From IMG/VR virus record IMGVR_UViG_3300048914_000058, positions 1-22,551 of that record: a DNA stretch of 22,551 bases. One strand, given 5' to 3'. Position 1 is the stretch's first letter. Each line of letters starts with the position of its first letter. Origin of the DNA: a virus. The notes under the pieces are model-generated. The model made no database searches. It saw nothing but the letters and a program-made list of their open reading frames with translations, and was not told the origin of the DNA. Shown one piece after another: positions 6,501 through 13,301 of this stretch. The position numbers were made by a program, and so were the translations under genes.

Positions 6501-6736
6501 CCAAGACCGCTCATTGCGTCGAGCGCGTCTCTCCACCAAGCCTGTCCGTTACCGCTTTGTTTCGGCGCTTCCGCCTGCCCGCCGAACGATACACCCCAAG
6601 TTGGAAGATCGAAGTTCGGCTTAGTCGGCAGCTTCAGTTCTTCCGTTTTAGGCAAGGAATTGAGAGCGGATAGGTCAGCCTGCCCGCTCTTACGCAATTC
6701 CTCTAAGGCTTTTAGAAATTCTGTCCTATCCGCCAT
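3518..6736 (-). CDS. Large internal/ejection virion protein with LPD38-like region
   Basis: This 1072-residue protein is probably packed in the virion and released with DNA. The N-terminal 150 residues are low complexity and rich in Gly, Asp and Leu (for example DFVAHQMDNVKDIFSGKHS). The middle is Ala/Lys-rich and helical, with a Pro-rich linker near residue 390 (FASDTPTPPSAFSEV). Near residue 910 it carries APFWNWTKRNIPLQLEK, preceded by VRKYLFNYREMTKTDRGIR. This resembles the large polyvalent protein-associated domain LPD38 of phage proteins (consensus like 'FPFYTWTRKNIPLQ'). No enzyme active site is recognised. It is coupled to the upstream transglycosylase gene, with GGAGG about 6 nt before ATG. 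In T7-like phages, large internal proteins sit in the same late position and form the ejection channel; that role is inferred. Confidence 0.7.
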   Translation of the reverse strand: MADRTEFLKALEELRKSGQADLSALNSLPKTEELKLPTKPNFDLPTWGVSFGGQAEAPKQSGNGQAWWRDALDAMSGLGSAGTDFVAHQMDNVKDIFSGKHSIQNILKGDFSFKDINNLLGDMDPIKGTLNRLLDGGVKGQIDAWKQPGLGAEDIPGVGFLMGMNDKAQHGSDILTKLGADPNSKATKWGGIGLDIALDPTTYLTFGAGSVAKAGVRAGASTAAKTAAQYGAKVGRTTDETLANIQKAIFAKVGDPVKAEELYNGIQKTVSNSEKAARFKSQNALFSFDVPFTNITTPLIQKGAKNPFFITENTVHGAQAAQAGRMLNALAGDDPAKAADLLKRTYGIDDVAKMNAQQFDHLASEFEKVGGQSMFPPGKDPFASDTPTPPSAFSEVIPPKAAPAAGNAIPPQALESGLKGLPGPEVISTGGKASSRIPKAAQVIDGEFSAVDNVLPELSKFVQDAGGQSKVGRALRNTGIGKALTTRNGHIASEIADAEQATHGGKAYADMQVKSIDKTMKGLSDTQRREVVDVVEGTRQASNDQIRAAADEIRKVLDGVKGDEQASGILKQTLDNYFPHVLSDNPELLAKFEKLKQTDPVLGQFSQGSQFSKERQSFRTMKELDDYLSGVKKAAENATGNEANDLWDKYNTVSQLFERDPSAALTKRLHKSARATAMAKMYTRFKKDGLLFKAADAPQDVRDLSDFKRLSESEAKKLGLDTGDYVHKEVMEGLSKVRGLFTDENMNDILSSLDRVNGIWKTLVTTSKPSHHLYNLMGNVAVNMMAGVNPKYYTQAGKFLKRFKSGKVSEEDVKLMKDMLQRGVLFGGDTSEYVKALGSKWKVEKFAYDNPYTKLMTRIGHSFDNFSRVAHYMDKLEKTRDPKMAAQSVRKYLFNYREMTKTDRGIRLIAPFWNWTKRNIPLQLEKLMQTPRYAQTYNRIQAEMMEEHPDTPEYRKKSAMNIGLGGFDLRLPLSNLDDLSDPSQMLLNQLGPYIKVPVETKMNQSMFTGNPIDYQLKYEGKRDPQAWTDYAAQQTGILGDLAKILGIAGNDSPLEDIRNLLVGKPIPSSRKE

Positions 6737-6748
6737 CGGTCATCCTCC

Positions 6749-8794
6749 TTACTTGTAGTAACGCAGCACATGGTCAATGTACTCAGGATCGCCATAAACC
6801 TTGTAGCCGTTCTTCTGCTTTTGGTAAGTAGAGAACGCCGCCATCGCTTTACGCGGGTCCGAGTATCCGTTGTTCTTCGCCCAGTTAATAATACCCGGCC
6901 CCATGTTGTAGGCAGCAAGCGCCCATTCGACGCTTCCGTACTTCTTCACATAAGATGCCAGCATGCTTGTACCTTGATTGATACTTGCATCAGCCCCGGA
7001 ATCGTTCATACCGTTGACCTGCATTACGTTACTAGACGCTTTACCGAGCGACGACTCTTGCGTCGCTACGGCTTTGACCAGCTTGGCGTCTACGCCATAT
7101 TTAGCGGCTGCTGAGTTTATTTGGGACGAATAGTCGCCGCTTACCTTCGCCCCTTCATTAAAAGCCCCGTTACCTGAAGATGTAGGAGCGCTGCGGCTTG
7201 TGATCAGACCGTTGATGGCATTCATAATCTTGTTGTAGTTCGTAACGTCCGGGTCGTTAGCAGGAAGCGTTTGACCAGATTTCAACGTCTTCTGCTTGGA
7301 TGCAATAATGCTGGCTACCTGAGAAAGTTGCGTTTGGAGTCCGTCCAAGATAAACCGGTCGGAATCGTTTTGCAGGTTCGCTCCGGCTTGTTTGATCATT
7401 TGATTGTCGTAGTCGATCTTGTGCGAGAACTCTTGAGTGTCCAGCGTGAGCTTCGAAGCGTCCAGTTGGTTCTGCTGTGCCCACTGGGATACCTGAGCCG
7501 ATAAGCTGTCGTAGCTAAGCTGCTCTCCGGCTTTGTTCGAACGGATTTGTTCCTCCAGCTTCTTCATATCCAGTGTAGGGCGACCTTGGCTGTCATAGCC
7601 CATAATGCTTGTAAGCTGGATACCGTAATCCGACGCCAATTTATCGTAGAATTGCTTCTCGTCAGACGACAATTTATCGTAGAACTGTTTCGCTTCGACG
7701 GTCATTTTGTCGTAGTTGTACTTCGTATTCGTAGCCAGTTCGTCGTATTTGTAGCCGTTGTTCGCTGCATTATCTGCGGACTGGAAGTCATACGGAAGCG
7801 CTTGACCGATTAGCTGCGCGTAAAGCTTCGCTTGATCCATCATCGAGTTACGATTTGCGTCGGAGTACTGCTTAAAGTATTGCTGCTGTAAATCGCTTAG
7901 ACTGGTTGCGGCTTTGTCGGCAGCAGCTTGACTGAGCTTATCGCCGTAAGTACGGTTAACGTTATTAATAGCGTCAAGCGAATCAGCTTGGAGAGCTGCG
8001 AGCGATTTGTTACGCGCCAGCCCAAGCCGGGTGTTCGAGTCTTGTTCGAGTCCACTTCCAGCCAACCCCTTGTTCGCAATATTTTGTCGTGCGGACAGCC
8101 AGTTCTGGAACGATTGATCCTCCAGCTGAGATTTTGAGTCGTTGAACTTGTTGTTGATCGAATCCAGTTCGCCTTGTTGCTGCGTTGTGTACTGGTTCAT
8201 AAGTTCCTGATACTTGCGAAGCTGCTCTTGATAAGCTTTCTGCGCGTCGACGCTTGCGCTGTTCATAGTGGATTGATCTGTACCGTTCATCTGACCGAAC
8301 AGCTGCATCAGCATTTCGTTGTACGAACCTGTCATACCTGTTCCGCCGTTTGCACCTGAAGATGTACCGCCCGCGGCTTGCTGTCCCGGATTCGCGTATG
8401 TACCGCTCTTCAGATTCCCCATTTCCTGCGAGAAGACATCCGCGCTCATACTCTGTGCAGCCTTTGCTGTGTTCGGGTCCAGCTGAGAATAGTATTGTTT
8501 CGCTTGTTGCTCCGCCCAAGACTGGAGTCCCGCGTTGCCGGAGTCTGCGGCTTTCTGCCATTGTTGTTTAAGGTATAGAATCTCGTTCAGCGGGTCCTTC
8601 GGTGCGGATGCCGTTGACGGGGTAGTAGTGTTTGTAACTGGAGCAGGCGTAGTTGCTGTTGTCGTTTTTGGAGCGATTATATTAGCGCCCGCCGCTTGTA
8701 CTGTAGCCTGCGGCTGGTTCAAAACGTTTGCAGCCATAGATGCTGCTGTACCTGCAACAGTAGGCTTACTCTGCTGTTTCGTGATAATAGCCAA
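6749..8794 (-). CDS. Virion protein with C-terminal lytic transglycosylase (SLT) domain
   Basis: The start is TTG at 8794, with GGAGGT upstream. The 681-residue protein has an Ala/Thr/Pro-rich, probably disordered N-terminus (1-70), a long Gln-rich helical middle (about 150-480) and a C-terminal SLT-type domain (about 555-681). That domain carries the catalytic Glu580 in ATQESSLG, then SSNVMQVNG, then ALAAYNMGPG, the family's usual motifs. The enzyme cleaves the MurNAc-GlcNAc bond to make a 1,6-anhydro end, letting the phage pass DNA through peptidoglycan at entry. Four 11-residue repeats lie at residues 348-391. Its position just before the giant internal protein supports a role as ejection protein. 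A siphovirus tape measure is less likely, as no tail tube genes are present. Confidence 0.85.
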   Translation of the reverse strand: MAIITKQQSKPTVAGTAASMAANVLNQPQATVQAAGANIIAPKTTTATTPAPVTNTTTPSTASAPKDPLNEILYLKQQWQKAADSGNAGLQSWAEQQAKQYYSQLDPNTAKAAQSMSADVFSQEMGNLKSGTYANPGQQAAGGTSSGANGGTGMTGSYNEMLMQLFGQMNGTDQSTMNSASVDAQKAYQEQLRKYQELMNQYTTQQQGELDSINNKFNDSKSQLEDQSFQNWLSARQNIANKGLAGSGLEQDSNTRLGLARNKSLAALQADSLDAINNVNRTYGDKLSQAAADKAATSLSDLQQQYFKQYSDANRNSMMDQAKLYAQLIGQALPYDFQSADNAANNGYKYDELATNTKYNYDKMTVEAKQFYDKLSSDEKQFYDKLASDYGIQLTSIMGYDSQGRPTLDMKKLEEQIRSNKAGEQLSYDSLSAQVSQWAQQNQLDASKLTLDTQEFSHKIDYDNQMIKQAGANLQNDSDRFILDGLQTQLSQVASIIASKQKTLKSGQTLPANDPDVTNYNKIMNAINGLITSRSAPTSSGNGAFNEGAKVSGDYSSQINSAAAKYGVDAKLVKAVATQESSLGKASSNVMQVNGMNDSGADASINQGTSMLASYVKKYGSVEWALAAYNMGPGIINWAKNNGYSDPRKAMAAFSTYQKQKNGYKVYGDPEYIDHVLRYYK
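7622..7753 (-). repeat. Four tandem 33-bp (11-residue) repeats inside the transglycosylase protein
   Basis: Four consecutive 11-residue units share a Y-D-K/E-L/M core: YKYDELATNTK, YNYDKMTVEAK, QFYDKLSSDEK and QFYDKLASDYG. The last two are also close at DNA level (shared TTCTACGATAAATTG). An 11-residue period fits a hendecad coiled coil, and the DNA similarity suggests recent tandem duplication. Confidence 0.8.
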
Positions 8795-8833
8795 GGTTCA
8801 CACCTCCTTAAATCTATGAATCTATCTTACCAC

Positions 8834-8863
8834 ATTCTAGCACGATTACATAGAATAAGTCAC
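8834..8863 (-). promoter_or_regulatory. Sigma-A-like promoter with extended -10, upstream of the transglycosylase gene
   Basis: On the - strand the -10 is TAGAAT (8839-8834), preceded by TGC, which makes an extended -10. A GTGACT -35 lies 18 nt upstream (8863-8858). The start would be near 8827, about 33 nt before the TTG codon. The -35 lies within the left arm (8852-8866) of the 15-bp inverted repeat, which could therefore act as operator. Confidence 0.5.
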
Positions 8864-8889
8864 TACTTTGCGACGTAGTGACCTATTCT
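8852..8889. repeat. 15-bp inverted repeat overlapping the internal late promoter
   Basis: AGAATAAGTCACTAC (8852-8866) and GTAGTGACCTATTCT (8875-8889) are complementary at 14 of 15 positions, with an 8-nt spacer. No T-run follows on either strand, so it is not a normal terminator. It lies just after the stop of the 40-aa gene and overlaps the -35 region of the promoter. It could be an operator, an RNase III processing hairpin or an mRNA 3'-end stabiliser. Confidence 0.7.
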
Positions 8890-8896
8890 GTACACC

Positions 8897-9019
8897 TTAT
8901 TCTGTTGGCATGGAAGCGTACGGTTCGCCGAGTGCTACGAGACGACTGCGGTACGGTTCAGGTACTTGCGCCAGCGTCATAAACTGGTTGTCGACTTGGT
9001 ATTTATAGAAGGCTAACAT
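8897..9019 (-). CDS. Tiny fibre-cluster protein, 40 aa (CD1375/XkdX-like in position)
   Basis: ATG at 9019 is preceded by GGAGGTGCATCCTAAG, giving about 9 nt spacing. The product starts MLAFYKYQVDNQFMTL and ends YASMPTE. The early part, with a short helix, then 'TLAQVPEPYRSRLVAL', resembles the very short proteins (CD1375-like, XkdX-like) that follow tail fibre genes in Bacillota phages. The role of those proteins is unknown. It starts 1 nt after the stop of the 69-aa gene, so it is probably coupled to it. It is the last gene before the inverted repeat and internal promoter. Confidence 0.65.
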   Translation of the reverse strand: MLAFYKYQVDNQFMTLAQVPEPYRSRLVALGEPYASMPTE

Positions 9020-9020
9020 C

Positions 9021-9230
9021 TTAGGATGCACCTCCTTCCAATGCAGCGACGCGGGCTTTCAGGTCCGCGTTTTCCGTTAGCAGCTGAACGAGCGTTGCGC
9101 CCATCCAATCACTGTTTTCGAACAGAACAACGAGCGCTGCACCAATATCCCGGATAACTGGAAACTCGGGCGGGTCTTCCATTTCAGCCGTGTCCACGTT
9201 GAAGCGCTCTAGCATGGCTTTGATGTCCAT
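9021..9230 (-). CDS. Small fibre-associated protein, 69 aa, unknown function
   Basis: The 69-residue acidic protein starts MDIKAMLERFNVDTAEM, has a central hydrophobic helix (DIGAALVVLFENSDWMGATLV) and ends in a short leucine-zipper-like coil (LTENADLKARVAALEGG). It has no export signal, and the central helix contains Glu, Asn and Asp, so it is more likely packed than membrane-spanning. Its position just after the fibre gene matches small proteins in Bacillota phages that may help fibre folding or assembly; that is inference. GGAGGT (inside the last codons of the fibre gene) lies 8 nt before ATG 9230. Its own last codons hold the ribosome binding site for the 40-aa gene. Confidence 0.7.
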   Translation of the reverse strand: MDIKAMLERFNVDTAEMEDPPEFPVIRDIGAALVVLFENSDWMGATLVQLLTENADLKARVAALEGGAS

Positions 9231-9234
9231 CTTC

Positions 9235-12200
9235 TTAACCTCCTAACGATTTTTTAAAGCTGTAGAAGTCAACCATTGCCTTAATCAAGATGCTGATATT
9301 CGTCTCTGCATCGCTAAGGCGCTGCGTTGTAACAGCTTGTACCCCTTTGGCAGTAGACTTGTATTCTAGTATAGCATCGACAATGTTTGCGGTATAGGAA
9401 AATTTGTCCAGAACGGTGTAAGTGACTGTGTATTCGGCGGTTGGATCGTAGTTTGCAAGTGCAATATACGCACCACTCCTACCTCCTGCCCAAGATGGAG
9501 CAGGGTCTTTCGTCCAATTTTTCGTATCGTCTACGCCGTTTCTAAAAATGATTAGCGTGCCGTTGTTGTTGTACCTGTTTTTTGTTTGTGATGTCGGATA
9601 AGTAGCGTGATTAATAAATGCGAATGTTGTCCCATTGTTGTACGGCGTCACCTTTTCCCTAACAATCACGCCCTCGAACAATTCAACCTGATTCCCGCCT
9701 GCTGCCAGTGATACAAAACCCGCCGCGCCGGAAATGACTTCCTCAACAGGCGTAGCCAGCACATAATCAAGTGTATATGGCTTGTAATCTACCGACGAAT
9801 AACCTGTTGCCGGAACGGTCTGTACGTTCAATTCAACGTCAAGATCAATATAGTCCGTATAGACTGTGGATGCTGTTGTTCCGTCTGATGCGTCTGCGTA
9901 GGAAAGATACGAAACCATGCCGTTAGCGTCGATATAAGACCCCATGTTAGTAACGGCATAGGATAATTTACTTGGCGATGAACTGGTATTTGTGCTTGGC
10001 GAACTCCATGTTGAAGAAAAATAATTATATTGTGTAAAATTAGCTTTGTTCCCGGCTGGCCCTGAACCATACCCGTACCAGTTCGCCGTAATCCGCCCGA
10101 TATTCGCCTTTAACCACGTTACTCTATCAACCGTAGTAACAGCCGCACCGAATACCGCTGAGCCGTGTTTGCGTAGTACGTGTTCGATAAGGTTGAAGGA
10201 TATTAAAATTTGCGCTATCTCACCTGATGGTGACGAAATTTTAACCGCCGTATTACCGTCGAGATATTGCGCTTTGTCGGCTTGATCTTCTCCACCGAAT
10301 ATTCCGGGCGTCATTAGCGTTGTATTTCCACCGCGTTTTAATAAATGTGGGCATTCAACCGTACTTCCATTAACCTTACCCACAAAGTTAGCCTTTGGTG
10401 TAACGATTGGCGTCCAGTATTTTGTACCTGTGCCGGGATAGGCTGTTCCTAGTGTGCCGTTGTTCATCTTCCAGCCGTTAGCGAATGCCTTTAAATCCGC
10501 GAGTATAGGCGTATGTGTATCGGCCCAACCAGAATCAGCCGTACCGACGGAAATAGATAGTCCGGGGCCGCCGTCATAACTAAATTGGTCTTTTGCCGTA
10601 AGAACGCCGTTTATACCGAAATCTGCAAGGGGCGTTCCATCAAATTTAGTTACTCGTTTCGGTAATGTGACGGAATAGCCACCGAAACCTGTTACATCGG
10701 GCTTAATTCGTTTATATCCCGTCTGCGTTTCATTGATTGACCACGACAACGAACCGCTTAAAACGTTGCCCGTCTGCCACTTCTTATACTTGTAATAAAT
10801 CCCTTCGCGCTCGTACGCCGTATCTCTAACGCTGCCGTCAAGGTTCGATGCAAGGATAGTCGGCAGGAAAATGAAATCGGCGTTGTATGGCTCGAATGGC
10901 GTTGCTGTGGAGCCTAGTTCAAGTTGTACATTATCCCATGTATACTGACCAGCCGAATTGTTTGTGAGCGCTAAATTCAAACGGTACGTGCCAGCGCCTG
11001 TTGTGAATGTATAAGTTTTGTAACCAGCGCCTGAAAGTCTTGAAACATACACGACTGTTGTTGTTCCATTGGCGTCTTGCTCCGTTATTCCTAATCGGCT
11101 GTCTGTTGCGTTCTGCGTTGCTGAAACTGTGTACGTTGTATTAGGTAAAACATTTACAATCAAATTACAAGACTGCGATGCCGCCGTCGCATTGAGAACT
11201 ACGCTTGTAGGAGACAAAACAGAAGCATTCGCATGTATTGTCCATGACCCATCCGTGAATTGGTTGACAAGGTTCTTACCCGTCTTCTTAACCCCGACAC
11301 CCTGACCATGCTTCACGCCGTCCACGTATGGGAAACGCTCCGCAAGCTTGTCACCCGTCCAGTCGGGATCAACGTCGATTTTTGCGTATTCGGCTGCTGT
11401 GATTTCGAATACTCGGATTTCATCCACTGAAAATGATTGTCCAATTACTGTGGAAGTCCCTTGAATCCTCATATTGCAAGAACTTGCCCCCACTTGGTTA
11501 ACCGCCGAATAATCGGAAGGGGAAATTTTCACGTATGGCGTACCCTTTGCAGACGTAAGGCTCGTTCCGCCTTTTGCTGTATTTAAGGTCCCGCCGACGT
11601 TTGTATCCGTGAAGCGGAATAACGCAATAACTTGCGACGCTGTTGAGTTTTTCACGCCTGCAAGGAATAAATAATATTTACCGTCCTGCAAGAACGAAAT
11701 TCGCTTTTCTGTGTAAAAAGCGTTTAAAGCTGTTGAAGTAACCAAGTTGCCATAAGTGCCAGAAACAGCGCTGTTTGCATCCTGTTTGATTGTCGAAGCA
11801 CTACTCGCCAACCAACCCGGCATTCCAATAGTTTCAAATCCGCCATCTACGCCCATCAAGTTAACCCGCGTTGCGCCGTATCCCGTAAACTTTGCAGATG
11901 CCGCGTTAACACCGGGATTGATGTTGTTAAGACCATGCTTAACTGGAGTAGACGCCCATGCTGAATCGAGCTGTTGTGCGTGAATCTCGCGGACCATTGC
12001 ACCGGCTGAAGCTCGATTCGTCCCATCTGCACCAAGCCGTATGTCCTGCACCTCCGCCGCATTCGGAGCAGGGCCGGTCGTCAGGTTACTATAGGCAGAT
12101 TGCAGAGTGTCGAGCTTCTGCTTAACACTGTTGGTCGCATCGTATACAATCTGCGTCGCGTTATGCGCCTGCGCTGCATTTGCATGCGCGGTGTCGGCTG

Positions 12201-12990
12201 CAATACGATCCTGCTTCTCGATACCAAGCGCGGCTACCGAAGCTAGCCCCATAATCGAAGCGTTCAGCGTTGTGATGTCTTGCTGAGCGTCCGAAACATC
12301 CTGCTGAAGCCCTTCGTACGTTTGGTTGATATCCAGCCGCGCAATACGGTAGTTGAATTTCTCGTACGTGCTGCTTACACCGCCGTATTCAATCATAGTG
12401 TCTGTATATCTGAAGGATACAGGAACCGTGCAGCGCCAGTACGCCGCGTTAGCTGGAACAGTTGCCGTCGCACGGTCGCCCACCAGAGAGCTAAGCGGGT
12501 TTTTATTCGAATCGTAGAATACGATCTTATTAATAATCGAAGCCGCAATGCGCTGGGAGCCGTCGCCGTATGTAGATGCGTATAGAATCTGTCCCGGCAA
12601 GGCTTTCATGAACGGTGTCAGGACCCATTGCGAATCCGGCAGCGCAATTCCCAGCGTGGAGTCGAGACCGTTGATGGTCACGCCGTCTGCGTCGAACAGA
12701 TTCTTACCGGTTGTGATAAAATCCGTTTTCGCATAGTCAACAGACCCGTCAGGTAAAACAGCTGCGTTATATACAATACTTGCCGTCCACGCGGAGCCAT
12801 TCCAAAAGTAAAGTTTCTGGTCCGCGTTAACCAGCCATGAACCGGTCGTACCCGTCGGGTAAGCCGCTTGCAATGCCGCTAATGTCGTGAAAAATCCTCT
12901 TGGGGAGCCACTTGCTACGGAAGCAAGTTCCGCCTGTGTTGCAATTCCTTTACCGTCGCCTATGGCTCGTTCGGGCATTCTATCCGGCAT
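9235..12990 (-). CDS. Tail fibre / receptor-binding protein, 1251 aa
   Basis: The protein has a modular fibre layout. Residues 40-75 carry LQAAYPTGTTGSWLVNAD followed by KLYFWNGSAW, a common fibre module. Residues about 225-300 are helical and coiled (YEGLQQDVSDAQQDITTL). Residues about 572-702 form a beta-rich module opening with GKNLVNQF and closing with QLELGSTATPFEPY, a pattern I know from many phage fibre proteins and which resembles a carbohydrate-binding fold. A first GKNLFDADGV element occurs near residue 93. Residues 700-1200 are beta-rich, with Gly, Thr, Ser and Asn, as expected for glycan-binding tips. The end is a coil (TTQRLSDAETNISILIKAM). No enzymatic motif is recognised. With the pectin-lyase-type spike it gives the virion a second host-binding protein. 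Confidence 0.8.
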   Translation of the reverse strand: MPDRMPERAIGDGKGIATQAELASVASGSPRGFFTTLAALQAAYPTGTTGSWLVNADQKLYFWNGSAWTASIVYNAAVLPDGSVDYAKTDFITTGKNLFDADGVTINGLDSTLGIALPDSQWVLTPFMKALPGQILYASTYGDGSQRIAASIINKIVFYDSNKNPLSSLVGDRATATVPANAAYWRCTVPVSFRYTDTMIEYGGVSSTYEKFNYRIARLDINQTYEGLQQDVSDAQQDITTLNASIMGLASVAALGIEKQDRIAADTAHANAAQAHNATQIVYDATNSVKQKLDTLQSAYSNLTTGPAPNAAEVQDIRLGADGTNRASAGAMVREIHAQQLDSAWASTPVKHGLNNINPGVNAASAKFTGYGATRVNLMGVDGGFETIGMPGWLASSASTIKQDANSAVSGTYGNLVTSTALNAFYTEKRISFLQDGKYYLFLAGVKNSTASQVIALFRFTDTNVGGTLNTAKGGTSLTSAKGTPYVKISPSDYSAVNQVGASSCNMRIQGTSTVIGQSFSVDEIRVFEITAAEYAKIDVDPDWTGDKLAERFPYVDGVKHGQGVGVKKTGKNLVNQFTDGSWTIHANASVLSPTSVVLNATAASQSCNLIVNVLPNTTYTVSATQNATDSRLGITEQDANGTTTVVYVSRLSGAGYKTYTFTTGAGTYRLNLALTNNSAGQYTWDNVQLELGSTATPFEPYNADFIFLPTILASNLDGSVRDTAYEREGIYYKYKKWQTGNVLSGSLSWSINETQTGYKRIKPDVTGFGGYSVTLPKRVTKFDGTPLADFGINGVLTAKDQFSYDGGPGLSISVGTADSGWADTHTPILADLKAFANGWKMNNGTLGTAYPGTGTKYWTPIVTPKANFVGKVNGSTVECPHLLKRGGNTTLMTPGIFGGEDQADKAQYLDGNTAVKISSPSGEIAQILISFNLIEHVLRKHGSAVFGAAVTTVDRVTWLKANIGRITANWYGYGSGPAGNKANFTQYNYFSSTWSSPSTNTSSSPSKLSYAVTNMGSYIDANGMVSYLSYADASDGTTASTVYTDYIDLDVELNVQTVPATGYSSVDYKPYTLDYVLATPVEEVISGAAGFVSLAAGGNQVELFEGVIVREKVTPYNNGTTFAFINHATYPTSQTKNRYNNNGTLIIFRNGVDDTKNWTKDPAPSWAGGRSGAYIALANYDPTAEYTVTYTVLDKFSYTANIVDAILEYKSTAKGVQAVTTQRLSDAETNISILIKAMVDFYSFKKSLGG

Positions 12991-12993
12991 AAA

Positions 12994-13290
12994 TTAAGCA
13001 CCTCCTAAACTGAAGATAACGGATGCCAGAGCTTTCACAATTTCTTGCTCTGGTTTGAAAACAGGTTCAGGGTCCGGGACATCCCCCGGCTCCTTCAGTG
13101 TGACATCGACTAACTTGCCGTCATCCACGACCAAATTGTAGTTCGGATAGTTCGCAATGATTTTCTGAGCAAGGGCAAGCCCCTGCTCAGTACTTTCGTC
13201 TATGATATAATTATCCGGCTCATTAGTGTACCAGTTGGAGCTGGGGAATAAGCCGTTTTGTTCATAAGAACCGTTAGGTCTGACGATCAT
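12994..13290 (-). CDS. Small fibre-linked protein, 98 aa
   Basis: The 98-residue product starts MIVRPNGSYEQNGLFPSS, continues through a helix (EQGLALAQKIIANY), a beta-hairpin (NLVVDDGKLVDVTL) and a Pro-rich linker (PGDVPDPEPVFKPEQE), and ends in a hydrophobic helix (VKALASVIFSLGGA). Small proteins of this size between spike and fibre genes in Bacillota phages, such as XkdW-type proteins, are thought to help attach or fold the fibre. I do not see enough to assign the XkdW family. GGAGGGG precedes its ATG. Its last codons contain the GGAGGT that starts the 1251-aa fibre, so the two are coupled. Confidence 0.65.
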   Translation of the reverse strand: MIVRPNGSYEQNGLFPSSNWYTNEPDNYIIDESTEQGLALAQKIIANYPNYNLVVDDGKLVDVTLKEPGDVPDPEPVFKPEQEIVKALASVIFSLGGA

Positions 13291-13301
13291 AGTATCCCCT
13301 C

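Noticed and set aside
8010-8561. 183-codon - strand ORF overlapping the transglycosylase gene in another frame
   Set aside because: It is Arg/Gly/Ser-rich with no motifs; the overlapping frame has a clear SLT domain.
6749-8794. Calling the 681-aa protein a siphovirus tape measure
   Set aside because: No tail tube, terminator, chaperone or Dit genes are present, and a giant internal protein gene follows, as in short-tailed phages.
8852-8889. Inverted repeat as an intrinsic terminator
   Set aside because: No T-run follows the stem on either strand.
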